Positions 1 through 9,289 of a stretch of 64,000 nt of DNA are shown piece after piece; the first letter of the stretch is position 1; each line of letters opens with the position of its first letter. The position numbers and the translations under genes are program-made. Source of the stretch: AP-15 sp963733945 (lineage in GTDB: Bacteria; Pseudomonadota; Alphaproteobacteria; ATCC43930; CGMCC-115725); the NCBI GenBank assembly GCA_963733945.1, contig CAVTFD010000009.1, positions 35,437-99,436 on the forward strand, read 5' to 3'. A model generated the notes under the pieces. That model made no database searches. It had not been told where the DNA came from and saw only the letters and a list, made by a program, of their open reading frames with translations.

Positions 1-52
1 ATCGTCGATGCCGGGGTCAGTGTCGATGATGATCCGGCGCGGCATTCGGGGC

Positions 53-832
53 TCAGCGGCGCAGCACCATCAGCTTTTTGATCTCGGCGATGGCCTTGGC
101 GGGGTTCAGGTTCTTCGGGCAGGTGCGGGTGCAGTTCATGATCGTGTGGCAGCGGTAAAGCCGAAACGGGTCTTCGAGCGCGTCGAGCCGCTCGCCGGTT
201 GCCTCGTCGCGGCTGTCGGCGATCCAGCGATAGGCCTGCAGCAATACCGCCGGCCCCAGATAGCGCTCGCCGTTCCACCAATAGCTCGGGCACGCGGTCG
301 AGCAGCAGAAACACAAGATGCATTCCCACAACCCGTCGAGCTGTTCGCGCTCCTCCTCCGATTGCAGCTGCTCACGATCCGGCGGCGGCGGACTCTCGGT
401 CTGCAACCACGGGCGGATCGACTGGTACTGAGCGGCGATATGCGTCAGGTCGGGGACCAGATCCTTGATTACCGGCATGTGCGGCAGCGGATAGATCCGC
501 ACCGCCCCCTTGATGTCCTCGATCGCCTTGATGCAGGCGAGCGTGTTGACCCCGTCGATATTCATCGCGCACGAGCCGCACACCCCTTCGCGGCAAGAGC
601 GGCGAAAGGTCAGCGTCGTGTCGATCTCGTTCTTGATCTTGATCAGCGCGTCGAGAACCATTGGGCCGCACTGGTCGAGATCGAGCGAAAAGCTGTCGGT
701 GACCGGATTTTTGCCGTCGTCGGGGTTCCAGCGATAGATCTTGAACTGCCGCACCCGCGCGGCTCCCGGCGGTGCTGCCACGGTTTTGCCGGGGCCGACC
801 TTCGAGTTAGCCGGCAGGGTGAATTCGGCCAT
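53..832 (-). CDS. sdhB: Succinate dehydrogenase iron-sulfur subunit
   Basis: This is the electron-transfer subunit of complex II, which passes electrons from the SdhA flavin to ubiquinone in the inner membrane. At 259 residues it has the usual family length. The N-terminal ferredoxin-type domain holds the [2Fe-2S] cysteines in CREGVCGSC followed by a later Cys. The C-terminal domain holds the [4Fe-4S] motif CILCFCCSTACP and the [3Fe-4S] set around CHTIMNCTRTCP. It lies 7 bp downstream of sdhA and is the last gene of an sdhC-sdhD-sdhA-sdhB operon on the minus strand. Identification is secure. Confidence 0.97.
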   Translation of the reverse strand: MAEFTLPANSKVGPGKTVAAPPGAARVRQFKIYRWNPDDGKNPVTDSFSLDLDQCGPMVLDALIKIKNEIDTTLTFRRSCREGVCGSCAMNIDGVNTLACIKAIEDIKGAVRIYPLPHMPVIKDLVPDLTHIAAQYQSIRPWLQTESPPPPDREQLQSEEEREQLDGLWECILCFCCSTACPSYWWNGERYLGPAVLLQAYRWIADSRDEATGERLDALEDPFRLYRCHTIMNCTRTCPKNLNPAKAIAEIKKLMVLRR

Positions 833-839
833 CGTTGCC

Positions 840-2633
840 TCAATAGACCCGCGCCTTGGGCGGGAAGGGCTGTACCTCGTTCGACAGGGTGTAGAGATGG
901 ACCGGCCGATAGCCGAGCTTTACCCCGCCGTCGCCGTCGAGCCAGGCGATCGTGTGTCTCAGCCAGCTCCGGTCGTCGCGCTCGGGATAATCCTCGCGTG
1001 CATGGGCGCCACGGCTCTCGGTGCGATTATCCGCGGAATGCAGTGCGACCACCGCCTGCTGCAGCAGATTTTTCAGTTCGAGCGCCTCGGCGAGATCGCT
1101 GTTCCAGATCATCGAGCGATCGGAGATGCCGAGATCGGCGAAACTGTCGGCGACGCCGTCGATCTTGCCGACCCCCTCCTTCAGAATTTCCGCGGTGCGA
1201 AAGACGGCGCAGTTGCTCTGCATCACACGCTGCATCTCGAGACGGATCTCGGCAGTCTTGCGCGGCCCCTTCGCGTGCCGGACCGCATCCAGCCGAGACA
1301 CCGCTTCCTCGCCGGCAGAATTCGACAGCGGTTTGTGCGCCATCCCCGGCCGCACCAGCTCGGCGGCGCGATGCGCGGCGGCGCGTCCGAAGACAACGAT
1401 ATCGAGCAGCGAGTTGCAGCCGAGCCGATTGGCGCCGTGCACCGAAACGCTCGCCGCCTCGCCGATCGCCATCAGCCCGGGCACGGCGGCTTCCGGGTCG
1501 TCCTCGGTCGGGTGCAGCACCTCGCCGTGATAATTCGTCGGTATGCCGCCCATGTTGTAGTGCACGGTCGGCAGGACCGGGATCGGTTCGCGCGTGACAT
1601 CGACCCCTGCGAAGATCTTCGCTGTCTCCGAGATGCCCGGCAGGCGCCGGTGCAGCATTGCCGGATCGAGGTGCTCGAGATGCAGCAGAATGTGATCCTT
1701 CAGCGGGCCGCAGCCGCGGCCCTCGCGGATCTCGATGGTCATCGCCCGGCTGACGACATCGCGTGAGGCAAGATCCTTGGCGTGCGGCGCATAGCGCTCC
1801 ATAAAGCGCTCGCCTTCGCCGTTGGTCATGTATCCGCCCTCGCCGCGCGCCCCCTCGGTGATCAGGCAGCCCGCGCCGTAGATGCCGGTCGGGTGGAACT
1901 GGATGAACTCCATGTCCTGTAACGGCAACCCGGCCCGCAGCACCATCGCGTTACCGTCGCCGGTGCAGGTATGCGCCGAGGTGCAGGAGAAATAGGTACG
2001 GCCATATCCGCCGGTGGCGAGAATCACGATATGGGCGCGAAAACGGTGCAGGGTGCCGTCTGCGAGGTTCCACGCCATGACTCCGCGGCAGGCGCCTTCC
2101 TCATCGGTGATCAGGTCGAGCACGAAGTATTCGACAAAGAACTGGGCGTTATGCTTGAGGCATTGTTGAAAGAGCGTGTGGATGATCGCATGGCCGGTGC
2201 GGTCGGCGGCGGCGCAGGCGCGCTTGGCCGGATCGCCGTCGCCGTAATCCATCATGTGGCCGCCAAATGGCCGCTGGTAGATCCGCCCGTCCTCGGTGCG
2301 TGAGAACGGCACGCCGAAATGCTCGAGCTCGACGACGGCGGGGATTGCGTTGCGGCACATGTATTCGATCGCGTCCTGGTCGCCGAGCCAGTCGGAGCCC
2401 TTGACCGTGTCGTACATGTGCCAGCGCCAATCGTCGGGCTCCATATTGCCAAGCGCGGCGCTGATCCCGCCTTGCGCCGCGACGGTATGGCTGCGGGTCG
2501 GGAACACCTTGCTGATACACGCAGTCTCAAGACCCGCGGCGGTGCAGCCGAGGGTCGCCCGCAACCCGGCGCCGCCGGCGCCGACGACGACGGCATCGTA
2601 AACGTGATCGGTGATTGGGTAGGCGGGCGGCAT
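840..2633 (-). CDS. sdhA: Succinate dehydrogenase flavoprotein subunit
   Basis: This is the catalytic FAD subunit that oxidises succinate to fumarate in the TCA cycle and respiratory chain. The 597-residue protein begins with a dinucleotide-binding motif (VVVGAGGAGLRA) and then has the FAD-attachment segment SHTVAAQGG, whose histidine normally carries covalent FAD. The active-site segment around HPTGIYGAG and the arginine-containing REGRG region are present. The C-terminus ends in PPKARVY, typical of alphaproteobacterial SdhA. It sits between sdhD and sdhB in one transcription unit. Confidence 0.97.
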   Translation of the reverse strand: MPPAYPITDHVYDAVVVGAGGAGLRATLGCTAAGLETACISKVFPTRSHTVAAQGGISAALGNMEPDDWRWHMYDTVKGSDWLGDQDAIEYMCRNAIPAVVELEHFGVPFSRTEDGRIYQRPFGGHMMDYGDGDPAKRACAAADRTGHAIIHTLFQQCLKHNAQFFVEYFVLDLITDEEGACRGVMAWNLADGTLHRFRAHIVILATGGYGRTYFSCTSAHTCTGDGNAMVLRAGLPLQDMEFIQFHPTGIYGAGCLITEGARGEGGYMTNGEGERFMERYAPHAKDLASRDVVSRAMTIEIREGRGCGPLKDHILLHLEHLDPAMLHRRLPGISETAKIFAGVDVTREPIPVLPTVHYNMGGIPTNYHGEVLHPTEDDPEAAVPGLMAIGEAASVSVHGANRLGCNSLLDIVVFGRAAAHRAAELVRPGMAHKPLSNSAGEEAVSRLDAVRHAKGPRKTAEIRLEMQRVMQSNCAVFRTAEILKEGVGKIDGVADSFADLGISDRSMIWNSDLAEALELKNLLQQAVVALHSADNRTESRGAHAREDYPERDDRSWLRHTIAWLDGDGGVKLGYRPVHLYTLSNEVQPFPPKARVY

Positions 2634-2649
2634 CGCAACTCCCGATCAG

Positions 2650-3045
2650 CTAGCTCGCGGCTCCGAGCGCCAAGGTCAGCACGGCCACAGTGCCGGCCAC
2701 GGTGAGGGCGACACAGGCCAGGCGGACGACGATCACCAGGCCCAGCCTGGAGAACTCGCCATGGACATAATCCTCGATCACGACTTGGAGCCCGAGGGAG
2801 GCGTGATAAAAGGTCGCGATCAACAGCAGCACCAGGCAAATCGCCGGCAGCGGTCGGCCGACCCATTCCTGGACGGTGTCGAAATCGGCGCCGACGAGAC
2901 CGATCAGGGCGATCACGAACCATAGGACAAGCGGCACCAGCGCCACTGCGGTGACCCGCTGCAGCAGCCAGTGCTCGACGCCTTCCTTCGCCGAACCGAG
3001 GCCGATCGCACGGCCGAGCGGCGAACGCATCCGCGACGCCGCCAT
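2650..3045 (-). CDS. sdhD: Succinate dehydrogenase membrane anchor subunit
   Basis: This is the small hydrophobic anchor of complex II, with three predicted membrane helices: roughly residues 30-52 (VTAVALVPLVLWFVIALIG), 62-88 and 100-128. The segment with HASLGLQVVIEDYVH carries the conserved histidine of the heme b and quinone region. The ATG at 3045 was chosen, giving 131 residues (MAASRMRSP...), because it begins 1 bp after the sdhC stop. A longer frame starting at 3084 would overlap sdhC. The neighbours fix the identity. Confidence 0.93.
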   Translation of the reverse strand: MAASRMRSPLGRAIGLGSAKEGVEHWLLQRVTAVALVPLVLWFVIALIGLVGADFDTVQEWVGRPLPAICLVLLLIATFYHASLGLQVVIEDYVHGEFSRLGLVIVVRLACVALTVAGTVAVLTLALGAAS

Positions 3046-3046
3046 C

Positions 3047-3439
3047 TCAGCCGACCCAGCGCGAGATCCCGGCGACCCAGGCAATCACGGTCAGGATCGC
3101 CGCCGCCGCGACGACGATCCAGCCGCCGATATAGGTGGATTTGAGGTCGAGGGCATGACCGGTATCCCAGACCAGATGCCGGATGCCGTTGCACAGATGA
3201 TAGAACAGCGCCGCGCTCCAGCCGAGCAGCAAGACGATCCCGAACCAGGAGCCGATAAAGTCGGCGACGGCGCCGTAGGCCTCCGGCCCCGACGCGGCGG
3301 CGACCAGCCACCACACCAATAGGATCCCGCCGACAGCCAAGGCCACGCCGGTGGCCCGGTGCAGGATCGACATGACCGAAGTGAGCTGCCAGCGATAGAT
3401 CTGAAGGTGCGGCGAGAGCGGCCGGTCGGCGGATCTCAT
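3047..3439 (-). CDS. sdhC: Succinate dehydrogenase cytochrome b556 subunit
   Basis: This is the cytochrome b556 anchor of complex II and the first gene of the sdhCDAB operon. The 130-residue protein starts with the family signature RPLSPHLQIYRWQLTSVMSILHR, which contains the SxxxIxHR quinone-site motif, and has three membrane helices. The heme-ligand region is FYHLCNGIRHLVWD. The 124 bp upstream, before a CitE-like gene on the same strand, probably carry the sdh promoter, but no clear promoter boxes are visible. Confidence 0.95.
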   Translation of the reverse strand: MRSADRPLSPHLQIYRWQLTSVMSILHRATGVALAVGGILLVWWLVAAASGPEAYGAVADFIGSWFGIVLLLGWSAALFYHLCNGIRHLVWDTGHALDLKSTYIGGWIVVAAAAILTVIAWVAGISRWVG

Positions 3440-3563
3440 CTAAAGCAGTCCTGGCATCGATACCTCGGCGGCCGTCACGACAGCGCGGCAACCGGAATGC
3501 GGCGCGCGGGTGACTTAGACCCCGCTCCGGAAGGTGTCAACGTAGCCGGGCGCGGTGCTGCAT

Positions 3564-4436
3564 TCACCGCGTAACCGCAACCTGCGCGATCGCCTCGGCG
3601 ACCGCTACCACGCGGCGGGCATTATCGATATGCAGGTTCTCGATGAGCCTGCCGTCGACCAGCACGACGCCTTGTCCGGAACGCGCGGCCTCGGCATATG
3701 CCGCGATGATGCGGCGCGACCAGGCGACCTCCTCCGCACTCGGCGCGAAGGCGGTATTGGCCTCTTCGATCTGCTTCGGGTGGATCAACGTCTTGCCGTC
3801 GAAACCGAGCTCACGCCCTTGGCGACAGGCGAGCCCAAAACCCTCGTCGTCCGACAGATCGAGATGGACGCCGTCCAGGGCCGCAAGCCCGTATGCGCGA
3901 GCGGCGAGCAGAGCGAGCTGAAGCGCCGTCATCAGCGGCAGACGATCACGCGTGTGGGCGGCGTGCAGATCCTTGGTCAGATCCGAGCTGCCGAGCACCA
4001 GAGCAGCGAGCCGTGGGCTCGCCGCCGCGATCGGGCGCGCGTCCAAAATTCCGAGCGGCGTCTCCAGCATGCACCAGACGGCACGCTCCGGCGGCGCCCC
4101 CAGCGCGTCGAGCAGTGCTGCCGCGAGCCGCACCCGATCGGCGTTCTCGACCTTTGGCAGCAGCACCGCGTCGATCGGCATCGTCGCCGCAGCGGCGAGA
4201 TCAGCATGTCCCCAAGGGGTGTCGAGCGCATTGACGCGCAGCACTAGTTCGCGCCCGCCGTAACCTCCGGCCGCAAGCGCCGCCATCACCGCCGTTCGCG
4301 CCTCCTCCTTCGCCACTGGCGCGACGGCGTCTTCGAGATCGAATATCAGCCCGTCGGCCGGAAGGGCGCGCGCCTTTTCCAACGCCCGCGGGTTCGAGCC
4401 CGGCACAAACAGAAGGCTGCGGCGTAGGCGAAGCAT
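3564..4436 (-). CDS. CitE/HpcH-type CoA ester lyase
   Basis: This is a 290-residue TIM-barrel lyase of the HpcH/HpaI aldolase, citrate lyase beta group. The start LRRSLLFVPGSNPRALEKA, the metal-site segment LIFDLEDAV, LLPKVENADRV and the C-terminal GKTLIHPKQIEEAN are characteristic. Family members cleave malyl-CoA, citramalyl-CoA or related CoA esters; the substrate cannot be read from sequence. The ATG at 4436 matches the conserved N-terminus, and an upstream extension to 4607 is low-complexity and unsupported. It lies upstream of sdhC on the same strand, 124 bp apart. Confidence 0.85.
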   Translation of the reverse strand: MLRLRRSLLFVPGSNPRALEKARALPADGLIFDLEDAVAPVAKEEARTAVMAALAAGGYGGRELVLRVNALDTPWGHADLAAAATMPIDAVLLPKVENADRVRLAAALLDALGAPPERAVWCMLETPLGILDARPIAAASPRLAALVLGSSDLTKDLHAAHTRDRLPLMTALQLALLAARAYGLAALDGVHLDLSDDEGFGLACRQGRELGFDGKTLIHPKQIEEANTAFAPSAEEVAWSRRIIAAYAEAARSGQGVVLVDGRLIENLHIDNARRVVAVAEAIAQVAVTR

Positions 4437-4568
4437 AGGGCGGCTCCGGAGTTCCTGCCCGAGGTTATACCACCAACAACACCGGCGGTGCGGGAGCATA
4501 ATCGGTTGCGATTGCCGTCGGCTGACGTGCATTGTCGAGCCCGAGCGAGGCGTTGGAGGGTGCAGGGC

Positions 4569-5009
4569 ATGGTCGAGACGAGCCGGGAGCCGGAACCCGC
4601 CGAGCATGCGTTCTGGTCGTGGCTCGGCTTCTGGGTGCAGTTCCTGGTCCTCGGGCTGTTCGTCGTGATCGGCGCGTTTGCCGCCAGCCAGGCGGACGGG
4701 ACGGGCGATTATCTCTGCGGAATGTTGTTGGTTCTCGGCGCGTTAGCGCTGGCATTCCTGCGGCTCAAGCACCGGTTCGACGGCGGCGGCCCAGGCTGGC
4801 GCGATTTTCTGTTCGTCGACGACATGACAACCCTGCCGGTGGTAATCCCGCTTTTCGTCGTGATCGGGCTCGTCGGCCTGTTCATCGCCCGCGCCTGGCC
4901 CTATGGCAGCTTCCACAACGCCGGGCTTGGGCTGTTCGTGGTCAGCGGCGTCATCATTTTCCTCGACATCAAGCGCGTCTTCGACCGCATGAATTCGCGC
5001 CCGCGCTAA
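4569..5009 (+). CDS. Hypothetical four-helix membrane protein
   Basis: This 146-residue protein has about four hydrophobic segments (near residues 16-39, 48-66, 87-108 and 115-135), separated by short polar loops including RLKHRFDGGGPGWRDF. I do not recognise a named family. The ATG at 4569 was chosen over a frame starting at 4488 because the hydrophobic core begins soon after it. The next gene, pdxY, begins 1 bp after its stop, which suggests co-transcription. It is probably an inner-membrane protein of unknown role. Confidence 0.7.
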   Translation: MVETSREPEPAEHAFWSWLGFWVQFLVLGLFVVIGAFAASQADGTGDYLCGMLLVLGALALAFLRLKHRFDGGGPGWRDFLFVDDMTTLPVVIPLFVVIGLVGLFIARAWPYGSFHNAGLGLFVVSGVIIFLDIKRVFDRMNSRPR

Positions 5010-5010
5010 A

Positions 5011-5853
5011 ATGCCGACCGTTCTCTCGGTCCAATCCTGGGTTGCCTGCGGCAATGTCGGGAACTGCGCGGCATTGTTTCCGTTGCAGCGCCTGGGCTTC
5101 GAGACCTGGTCGCTCAACACCGTCGCGTTTTCAAACCATACCGGCTACGGCAAGTGGCGTGGCGATGCGGTGCCCGCGCATCAGATCGCATCCTTGTTCC
5201 AAGGCATTGCCGAATTGGGCGTGCTGCCGAACTGCGACGCAGTGCTGTCAGGCTATCTCGGCGCGGTCGAGATTGGCTCAGTTCTGCTCGACATCGTCTC
5301 CAGGGTCAAGCAGGCGAACCCGCGGGCGCTTTATTGCTGCGACCCGGTCATGGGCGACATTGGTCCAGGCTGGTATGTCCGCGCCGGTGTCCCTGAATTC
5401 TACCGCGACCATGCACTCAGCATCGCCGATATCGCCACGCCCAACCGCTTCGAGCTCGAATGGCTGACCGGGCGCCGGGTCGGCAGCATTGAGCAAGCTG
5501 GAGCTGCGGCCGAGGTGCTGCGCCAGCGCGGACCCCGGATTATCCTTGTCACCAGTCTCGAACCCGCAGCCGACCGGCTCGCCGTCCTTGCCGCCGGAGC
5601 CTTGGGTGTCTGGGTGGTCGAAACCCCGCGGCTGCCGATCGAGGCTACCGGCTGCGGCGATGCGGTCGCGGCCCTTTTTCTCGGCTGGCTGTTGAAAGGC
5701 AAACCGTTGCCCGAGGCGCTCGCCCTGACCGTCGCCGCGATCTGGGGCGTGGTCGAGGCGACTTTCCGCGCGGGCGGCGGCGAGCTGGCGCTGGTAGCGG
5801 CGCAGGACGAACTGGCCGCCCCCAGCCGAAAGGTTCTTCCGCATAAACTGTAA
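5011..5853 (+). CDS. pdxY: Pyridoxal kinase PdxY
   Basis: This ribokinase-fold kinase (280 aa) phosphorylates pyridoxal to PLP in vitamin B6 salvage. The N-terminal SVQSWVACGNVGN corresponds to the PdxY/PdxK S-x-V-x-x-G-x-V-G-N motif. The middle segment CDPVMGD is the phosphate and metal region, followed by PNRFELEWLTG. The C-terminal ATGCGDAVAALFLGW contains the catalytic Asp of the anion-hole motif; it reads GCGD where many members have GTGD. It follows the membrane gene with a 1-bp gap and precedes an SDR gene by 18 bp. Confidence 0.9.
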   Translation: MPTVLSVQSWVACGNVGNCAALFPLQRLGFETWSLNTVAFSNHTGYGKWRGDAVPAHQIASLFQGIAELGVLPNCDAVLSGYLGAVEIGSVLLDIVSRVKQANPRALYCCDPVMGDIGPGWYVRAGVPEFYRDHALSIADIATPNRFELEWLTGRRVGSIEQAGAAAEVLRQRGPRIILVTSLEPAADRLAVLAAGALGVWVVETPRLPIEATGCGDAVAALFLGWLLKGKPLPEALALTVAAIWGVVEATFRAGGGELALVAAQDELAAPSRKVLPHKL

Positions 5854-5871
5854 GCCGAAACGGAGAGAATT

Positions 5872-6630
5872 ATGGAAACGCCAGGAAAAATCGCCGTCGT
5901 CACCGGAGCGGGAAGCGGCATCGGCCGCGCCTCGGCGGTGGCGTTGGTCGAGGCCGGGTTCGCGGTGGTCTTGGCGGGCCGCCGCCGCAACATGCTCGAA
6001 GAGACCGCCGCGATGGCCAAGGTGCCGCCGCCGGGAACCACGGTAGTGCCGACCGACGTCTCCGATCCGGCGGCGATCGCGGCGCTGTTCGACGCCGTCA
6101 AAAACACTTACGGCCGTATCGATCTGCTGTTCAACAACGCCGGCATCAGCACGCGTGGAATTCCGTTCGAGGAGCTGACTCTCGAGCAGTGGTCGAATGT
6201 CGTCGCGGTCAATCTGACCGGCTCGTTCCTGTGCGCACAGTACGCCTTTCGCATGATGAAGAGCCAGGATCCGCAGGGTGGGCGGATCATCAACAACGGC
6301 TCGGTATCGGCCCACGTGCCGCGGCGCAACTCCACCCCCTATGTCGCGACCAAGCATGCTCTGACCGGCCTCACCCGTTCGCTGTCGCTCGACGGCCGCC
6401 AATACAATATCGCCTGCGGCCAGATCGACATCGGCAACGCCGCCACTTCGCGCAACGAGGACACGGCGCAGGGCCGGCTGCAGGCGACCGGCAGGGTGGA
6501 AGCAGAGCCGCGCATGGATGTCGAGCACGTCGCCAGGGGTGTCGTCTACATGGCTACCCTGCCGCTCGAGGCGAACGTTCAATTCATGACGGTCATGGCG
6601 ACCAAGATGCCCTATATCGGCCGCGGCTGA
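5872..6630 (+). CDS. Short-chain dehydrogenase/reductase
   Basis: This is a 252-residue Rossmann-fold oxidoreductase of the classical SDR family, NAD(P)-dependent. The cofactor motif is TGAGSGIGRA, followed by the structural NNAG motif and the catalytic Ser and YxxxK (segment NSTPYVATKHA). The end of the protein lacks the usual VDGG ending and finishes PYIGRG. It follows pdxY by 18 bp after a GGAGAG-type ribosome site. The substrate is unknown. Confidence 0.85.
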   Translation: METPGKIAVVTGAGSGIGRASAVALVEAGFAVVLAGRRRNMLEETAAMAKVPPPGTTVVPTDVSDPAAIAALFDAVKNTYGRIDLLFNNAGISTRGIPFEELTLEQWSNVVAVNLTGSFLCAQYAFRMMKSQDPQGGRIINNGSVSAHVPRRNSTPYVATKHALTGLTRSLSLDGRQYNIACGQIDIGNAATSRNEDTAQGRLQATGRVEAEPRMDVEHVARGVVYMATLPLEANVQFMTVMATKMPYIGRG

Positions 6631-6995
6631 GCTCAACCCGCTGCTCCCGGTAAACGAATCGGCTCGGGAGGCTCGGCGCGGATTGGTCGGAAACGACCAC
6701 ATCTTTTGCCCAATTTGAGCAAAAACGGCGCGGAGCACGCTCCAATCTGCCTAGTAAATAGTCAGCTGTGGCTATGCGCCACTCCCCGGTTGACAAAGGC
6801 GGCCGGCTGCGAGCAAGAGGTGATCTGGCGAATTTCCGCGCAACCAGTCAGTTCGCACTTCGGCTCGCAATCTAGGATCCACGCGTTGGTACGACGTTTG
6901 CGTTGCCGCAGCCAGGAGGGGGTTACGACGCGTGATCGCGTGCCGAAATCATGCGCGCCCCACAGTGAACGCTAATTCGAAAGGCTCGTCTCTAG
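6631..6995. other. Intergenic region upstream of porin
   Basis: These 365 bp between the SDR and the porin gene contain no convincing coding sequence. A perfect TTGACA hexamer lies at 6790-6795 but has no good -10 box at 17 bp, so it is only a weak promoter candidate. The porin mRNA leader probably lies here. Confidence 0.4.
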
Positions 6996-8309
6996 ATGAA
7001 CAACACCAAGAAAAGCACCATCTCGGGCGCCGCGCTCGCCGTCGTCCTGCTCGGCGCCGGGCCGGTTTGCGCATGGGCCGACGAACTCGCCCAGGCGCCA
7101 CCGTCACCAGCACCGCCAGCAGCAGCCGCGCCGCCAGCAGCAGCTCCACCACCGGCGGCGGCCCCGCCGGCAGGTGCGCCGCCGGCGCCCGGGCAGGCAG
7201 CGGCCGCGGCCCCGGCCGCGCCGACTTCGCCGCTGATCGGACCATCGATCACCGGCCCGCTGACAATCCAGCTGCCGCCGCCCAAATACACCTTGCCCCT
7301 TTTGGGCAACATCTATGTGGACGGCGTCGCCAGCGGTCTCGGGATGTGGCAGAGCAACCCGCCCCCCGGCAATCGCTCGTGGCAGCCCGACCTGTCGAAC
7401 GGTCAGGTATTCGTCCAAAAGACTGACGGCCTGTTCCAGTTTTTTGTCGAGGCCGGCGCCTATTCGCTCGCGACTTTGGGAACGCCATACATTTCTGCAT
7501 CGCAGGCAACCTTCGGAGCCAATTCAGCGGCGGGGCGTTTGTGGGGCTGGGTCCCCGCGGCCTACGGCAAAATTGTCCCGACCGACAATTTTTCGGTCCA
7601 GGGCGGCAGGCTTCCGACCCTGATCGGGGCCGAATACGGATTCTCCTTTCAGAATATAAACATCGAACGCGGGTTGCTGTTCAATCAGGAACCCACCTTC
7701 AGCACAGGCGGCCAGGCTAACTACACGGTCGGCCCGTTAGCCTTGTCGCTCTCGTTCAACGACGGGTTTGATTCGGGGGTCTACAATTGGATCACCGGTT
7801 CCGCCACTTATACCATCAACAGCACAAACACATTCGAGTTTGCCGCCGGGGGTAATGTCGGAAAGACCAACACTGCGACCTTGCGGGCACCGCTGCTTCA
7901 GAGCAACTCCCAAATCTGGAATTTAATCTACACGTATAATTCCGATCCGTGGATTATTCAACCCTATATTCAGGTTACGCATGTTCCTACCGATACTAGT
8001 ATTGGAATAGGCTCGAGCGCGTCGACCTTCGGCGGAGCTATTCTGGGGAACTACGATTTAGGCTCGGGGTTCAATCTGGGCGGTCGTCTTGAATATATCG
8101 GCACCACCGGCAGCAACAATCTGCTCTATGGTCCGGGGAGTGCCGCTTTTTCCGCTACGTTCACCCCGACCTACCAATGGCAATACTTCTTCGCGCGCGC
8201 CGAGGTTTCGTTTGTCAAAGGCCACGTAACTCCGGGGTTTGGGCTGGGCCCGAACTTCAACGGCGATTCTCAAACTCGGGTAATGGTCGAAAGCGGCATC
8301 CTGTTCTGA
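6996..8309 (+). CDS. Outer-membrane beta-barrel porin (BBP2/OmpL-like)
   Basis: This 437-residue exported protein has a Sec signal peptide at about residues 1-29 (GAALAVVLLGAGPVCAWA). Next comes a Pro/Ala-rich low-complexity linker at about 33-78, built of APPPAAAPP-type units. The remainder alternates polar and hydrophobic residues in many short strands with Gly, Asn and Tyr turns and ends in an aromatic residue (SGILF), as expected of an outer-membrane barrel. It resembles the BBP2 family of putative porins. Base composition in the barrel is lower in GC than the neighbours. Solute specificity is unknown. Confidence 0.8.
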   Translation: MNNTKKSTISGAALAVVLLGAGPVCAWADELAQAPPSPAPPAAAAPPAAAPPPAAAPPAGAPPAPGQAAAAAPAAPTSPLIGPSITGPLTIQLPPPKYTLPLLGNIYVDGVASGLGMWQSNPPPGNRSWQPDLSNGQVFVQKTDGLFQFFVEAGAYSLATLGTPYISASQATFGANSAAGRLWGWVPAAYGKIVPTDNFSVQGGRLPTLIGAEYGFSFQNINIERGLLFNQEPTFSTGGQANYTVGPLALSLSFNDGFDSGVYNWITGSATYTINSTNTFEFAAGGNVGKTNTATLRAPLLQSNSQIWNLIYTYNSDPWIIQPYIQVTHVPTDTSIGIGSSASTFGGAILGNYDLGSGFNLGGRLEYIGTTGSNNLLYGPGSAAFSATFTPTYQWQYFFARAEVSFVKGHVTPGFGLGPNFNGDSQTRVMVESGILF

Positions 8310-8535
8310 GTTGACCGGAGGCGGGGCGTTCGACATCGGCTGAGCGGCGCCAGCCGCCGGCTTCTTCGCGCGTCCTCTCGCTGACGCCACGCCAGCGCAG
8401 CAACCGGCTCGGTACGCGTCTCCGAGTTCGCTTACGCGCTCAAACAGACATCCGACATTCGCGCACAGGCGGCTCAGGGCCGGGTCTTGGTTCCACCGGC
8501 TCGCAGGTTCGGCGGGAGCGGATTATATGACCTGC

Positions 8536-8555
8536 AGTGTGAGCTAGTTCACACT
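8536..8555. promoter_or_regulatory. CRP-type palindromic operator
   Basis: The 20-bp site AGTGTGAGCTAGTTCACACT has 7-bp perfect arms and contains the exact TGTGA-N6-TCACA consensus bound by CRP/Vfr-type regulators. It lies 68 bp upstream of the HAD phosphatase start, in the 314-bp gap after the porin gene (8310-8623), which otherwise holds no gene. Regulation by a cAMP receptor is inferred from the motif only. Confidence 0.55.
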
Positions 8556-8623
8556 CGATCCGGCGCTGGCGTGGTCTTGTCGAAATTTGTCCACCCGGCG
8601 GCGAGGCCAAGGAAAGGCGTTCC

Positions 8624-9289
8624 GTGCCGAACCTCGTCATCTTCGATTGCGACGGCGTCCTGGTCGACAGCGAGATCATCTTTGCCCGAATCCTGGCCGA
8701 GTGCCTGACCGCGGCGGATCTCCCGGCGACGGCGGAGGAGGCCTTGGTGCTCGGCGTCGGCAAGAACCGCGACTCCTTAGCCGCGGCGGTCGAGGCCCGA
8801 TATGGGCGGGCGCTGCCGGATGGGTTTTTCGATGCGATGCGCGCGCAAAGCGCAATCGCGCTCGCCCGCGAGCTGGAGCCGATGCCGGGGGTCGAGGCGC
8901 TGCTGAACGCGCTGACGGCGGCCCGCTGCGTCGCCTCGAACGGCCACCTCGGCCGGGTACGCGAGCGCTTGGCGCTGACCGGTCTGTTGGGCTTTTTCGA
9001 CCCGCATGTCTTCAGCGCCACACAGGTCGCCTCCGGCAAGCCGGCGCCCGATCTCTTTCTGTTAGCCGCCCGGGAGCTGGGCACACACCCTGCCGACTGC
9101 ACCGTCGTCGAGGACAGCGTCGTCGGCGTCGCCGCTGCGGTCGCTGCCGGCATGCCGGTTCTCGGCTTTTGTGGCGGCAGCCACTGCTCCGACGGCCACG
9201 CCGACCAGCTTGTCACCGCCGGATGCTCGCGGGTCTTCGCGCGAATGACCGATCTGGCGGCCCATTTAGGCGAGCGGCTATGCGAATAG
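8624..9289 (+). CDS. HAD-family phosphatase (phosphoglycolate phosphatase-like)
   Basis: This 221-residue hydrolase starts at a GTG codon. HAD motif I is FDCDGVLVDSE, with nucleophile and acid Asp residues. Motif II is the Ser in ASNGH, motif III the Lys in GKPAPD, and motif IV VEDSVVGVAAA. The helical cap between motifs I and II places it with the beta-phosphoglucomutase/phosphoglycolate phosphatase subfamily; the natural substrate is unclear. Its last 10 bp overlap the start of the phosphodiesterase gene, so the two are very probably translationally coupled. Confidence 0.85.
   Translation: MPNLVIFDCDGVLVDSEIIFARILAECLTAADLPATAEEALVLGVGKNRDSLAAAVEARYGRALPDGFFDAMRAQSAIALARELEPMPGVEALLNALTAARCVASNGHLGRVRERLALTGLLGFFDPHVFSATQVASGKPAPDLFLLAARELGTHPADCTVVEDSVVGVAAAVAAGMPVLGFCGGSHCSDGHADQLVTAGCSRVFARMTDLAAHLGERLCE

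Noticed and set aside
8..2705. Long open frames on the plus strand opposite sdhB and sdhA, some over 300 residues
   Set aside because: They are antisense to strongly conserved genes, are Arg- and Ala-rich without domains, and arise from high GC content.
6790..6818. TTGACA as a full promoter for the porin
   Set aside because: No acceptable -10 box is found at 16-18 bp and the site is about 200 bp from the start codon.
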